From NCBI RefSeq assembly GCF_015832195.1, contig NC_052018.1, forward strand, positions 27,804,115-27,868,114: 64,000 nt of DNA. The letters run 5' to 3'. Origin of the DNA: Motacilla alba alba. Lineage: Eukaryota > Chordata > Aves > Passeriformes > Motacillidae. Positions within the stretch are counted from its first letter, which is position 1. Every line of letters begins with the position of its first letter. This document shows positions 62,566 through 64,000 of this stretch, piece after piece. The notes under the pieces are model-generated. The model ran no database searches. It saw only the letters and a list, made by a program, of their open reading frames with translations, and had not been told where the DNA came from. Position numbers and translations under genes: made by a program.

Positions 62566-63585
62566 TGTTGGAATGCAGGCCTCTCTGAGTTTCTCAGAGA
62601 GGGAGATGAATGCAGGGGTTGAATTAAAGCCTTTAGAGAAATTAAGGTATATTAAGCCACATAGCTATGAAATAGAAGTGTAGGTTTAAGTTTTAAGTAA
62701 TTAGACATGTAAGTTATAGTTTTAAGTAAGTTTAAATTTCAGTTTTAGGTTTTAAGTAAGTATAAATGCATTCTAAGTGCCTTAAGAAACTGTATTAACT
62801 AGCAAAGGCCCTAAGGCCTAGGTAAAAGTTCAGCAGCTTAGCCCTAGACATAACAAAAGCATAGTAGAACCTTGTGATTAAAACAGATAGAATTATTCAT
62901 GCAAAACAGATAAAACTACCTGCATAAATAGATAGAAATATTTACATAAATAGATAAACTTATACACATAAATTTTAAGTAAGAAAACAGATAGTCCATT
63001 TGCGTAAATAGATATTGTTTGCATAGTTTTTTAGGTGAGAATTGGCACTACTTTCATAGTACTTTCGTACTACCTTGGCACATCAGAATCAAGTTCAGAT
63101 TGTTTTAGAAAGAAGGTTTTAGAATTGTGCTTTTAGCTGATTGGATGTTTTATGAATAAAAAGCCCCGTAGTGGGGTACAAGGATCATCACCATCATAAT
63201 CATTTTCACCATCATCAACCGTCACAGAGTGAACACATCAGCAACCAGAAGAATGAAGAAAGAAGAAGAAAAAAAGCTGTGGTCCCTGCTGCTGCTGCTT
63301 GGAACATTGGATTCTACTACTGCTGCTGCTGCCTGGGGCATTGGACTCTCTGCCAGGGAACAACTGTTACTGGTGCTGCAGTTCCTCTGTGGAACCTGGG
63401 ACTCTATACTAGAAAGCAGCCTTACAGCTGCTAATTCTGCTTGGGACTTTATGCCAGAAAGCTTTAACATGGACTCTAACACCTTGAACTCTTTGCCTTC
63501 AAGAGTGGTGTATTCATGCAATAAACAACCTTATAACAACCAACAACTGCTCATGTCTCTTGGAAGACCATAGATCCAGTAACAA
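62566..63585 (+). mobile_element. 1.02-kb solo ERV LTR with 6-bp target-site duplication
   Basis: Starts TGTTGGAATG and ends AGTAACAA. It is flanked by CCTAGA at 62560-62565 and CCTAGA at 63586-63591, a 6-bp duplication suggesting a class II (ERVK-like) element. U3 (about 570 bp) holds degenerate arrays of GTTTTAAGTAA (62690-62770) and ATAAATAGATA (62885-63025). An inverted CCAAT (GATTGG, about 63142) precedes a TATA-like AATAAAAAG (about 63155). R is long (about 63180-63540), with trinucleotide-rich, roughly repeated segments. The polyadenylation signal AATAAA is near 63519. A 114-codon frame at 63229-63573 fits entirely in R-U5. No retroviral gag, pol or env sequence is present. Confidence 0.9.
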
Positions 63586-64000
63586 CCTAGATATGAGATA
63601 ATTCAACAATAGTGTAATTTTTATCTGATATCAGATCCCCTTAGGGGGCCTAACTCACAGTCCAAAGTTCCAGGCAGGAGGCATATTCAGGGAGGGGTGG
63701 GCTTTGGGGATCACAGTTTCTTTATACAGTTTTTTCATAATAGATAAAAAAATCCTTCATAATAATGTTTAAGCCATTGACTAACATTTCAGCCTCTCAC
63801 ACTCTGGGCTCTGGTGAATGAGACAGTTGCTTTGGCAGCAGACTGCTGGGGCAGTATAACAGTTGAAACTGTTACTTTCTTTCTCCTATCAGACACCAAA
63901 AAAAGATTTCTCTTTGTGTATCCCAATCTCTGTGATAAACTGACATCTCCTGATGAAGGAAGGGGAGAGAGGTGTGACCCTTACCAACAGTAGTATTCAT
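63586..64000. other. non-coding end of window
   Basis: Contains two adjoining short palindromes (ATCTGATATCAGAT and CCCCTTAGGGG, 63626-63650). No gene or repeat family recognised. Confidence 0.5.

Noticed and set aside
62566..63585. Provirus with coding genes next to the solo LTR
   Set aside because: No primer-binding site, gag, pol or env signature is found on either side, and the CCTAGA duplication directly flanks a single LTR.
63626..63650. Adjoining palindromes as a terminator or transposon end
   Set aside because: The palindromes are short, have no matching partner elsewhere and no target-site duplication. Chance is sufficient.

Overview
The window looks like AT-rich, non-coding nuclear DNA from a bird, most likely a songbird (Passeriformes). 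The evidence is the repeat content: many truncated CR1 LINEs in both orientations, two short elements with a tRNA-Ile-like head fused to a CR1 tail (the zebra-finch TguSINE1 type), and at least eight LTRs or LTR fragments of avian endogenous retroviruses. I found no convincing protein-coding gene, RNA gene, CpG-island promoter or CRISPR array. The open frames present are short, lie in LTRs or low-complexity DNA, or are open on both strands because of base bias. The window is best read as intergenic desert or the inside of a very long intron.

Layout. 1-10.3 kb: AT-rich unique DNA with A-rich tracts, one CR1 3' end and both tRNA/CR1 SINEs. 10.3-13.8 kb: a repeat cluster (LTR 3' fragment, CR1, a GC-rich islet, and a minus-strand LTR carrying a G24 run and a minisatellite). 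13.8-21.3 kb: two more CR1s, one internally deleted and carrying a 40-bp tandem duplication, then an old LTR. 21.3-24.5 kb: a 73-bp tandem duplication and a T53/(TG)10 tract running straight into an LTR. 24.5-33.8 kb: over 9 kb with almost no recognisable repeat. 33.8-41.6 kb: three CR1s, a possible diverged repeat and two LTRs, one a clean solo LTR with a 6-bp target-site duplication. 41.6-53.6 kb: mostly unique DNA around a minus-strand ERVL-type solo LTR with a perfect 5-bp duplication, plus a (CA)22 microsatellite. 53.6-64 kb: a CCAAT-rich LTR, a GC-rich islet of unknown origin, a CR1 ORF2 fragment, a minus-strand LTR, a (TCT)n tract and a 1.02-kb solo LTR with a 6-bp duplication.

The most notable details are structural: a 25-bp exact copy of LTR sequence inserted in a CR1 2.2 kb away, solo LTRs whose duplications can be read directly, LTR U3 regions that contain minisatellites, and a base shared in the anticodon loop of both SINEs. 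Family names come from recognition, not from a database search. LTR edges are approximate unless a duplication is stated. I found nothing that supports a new biological system in this window.
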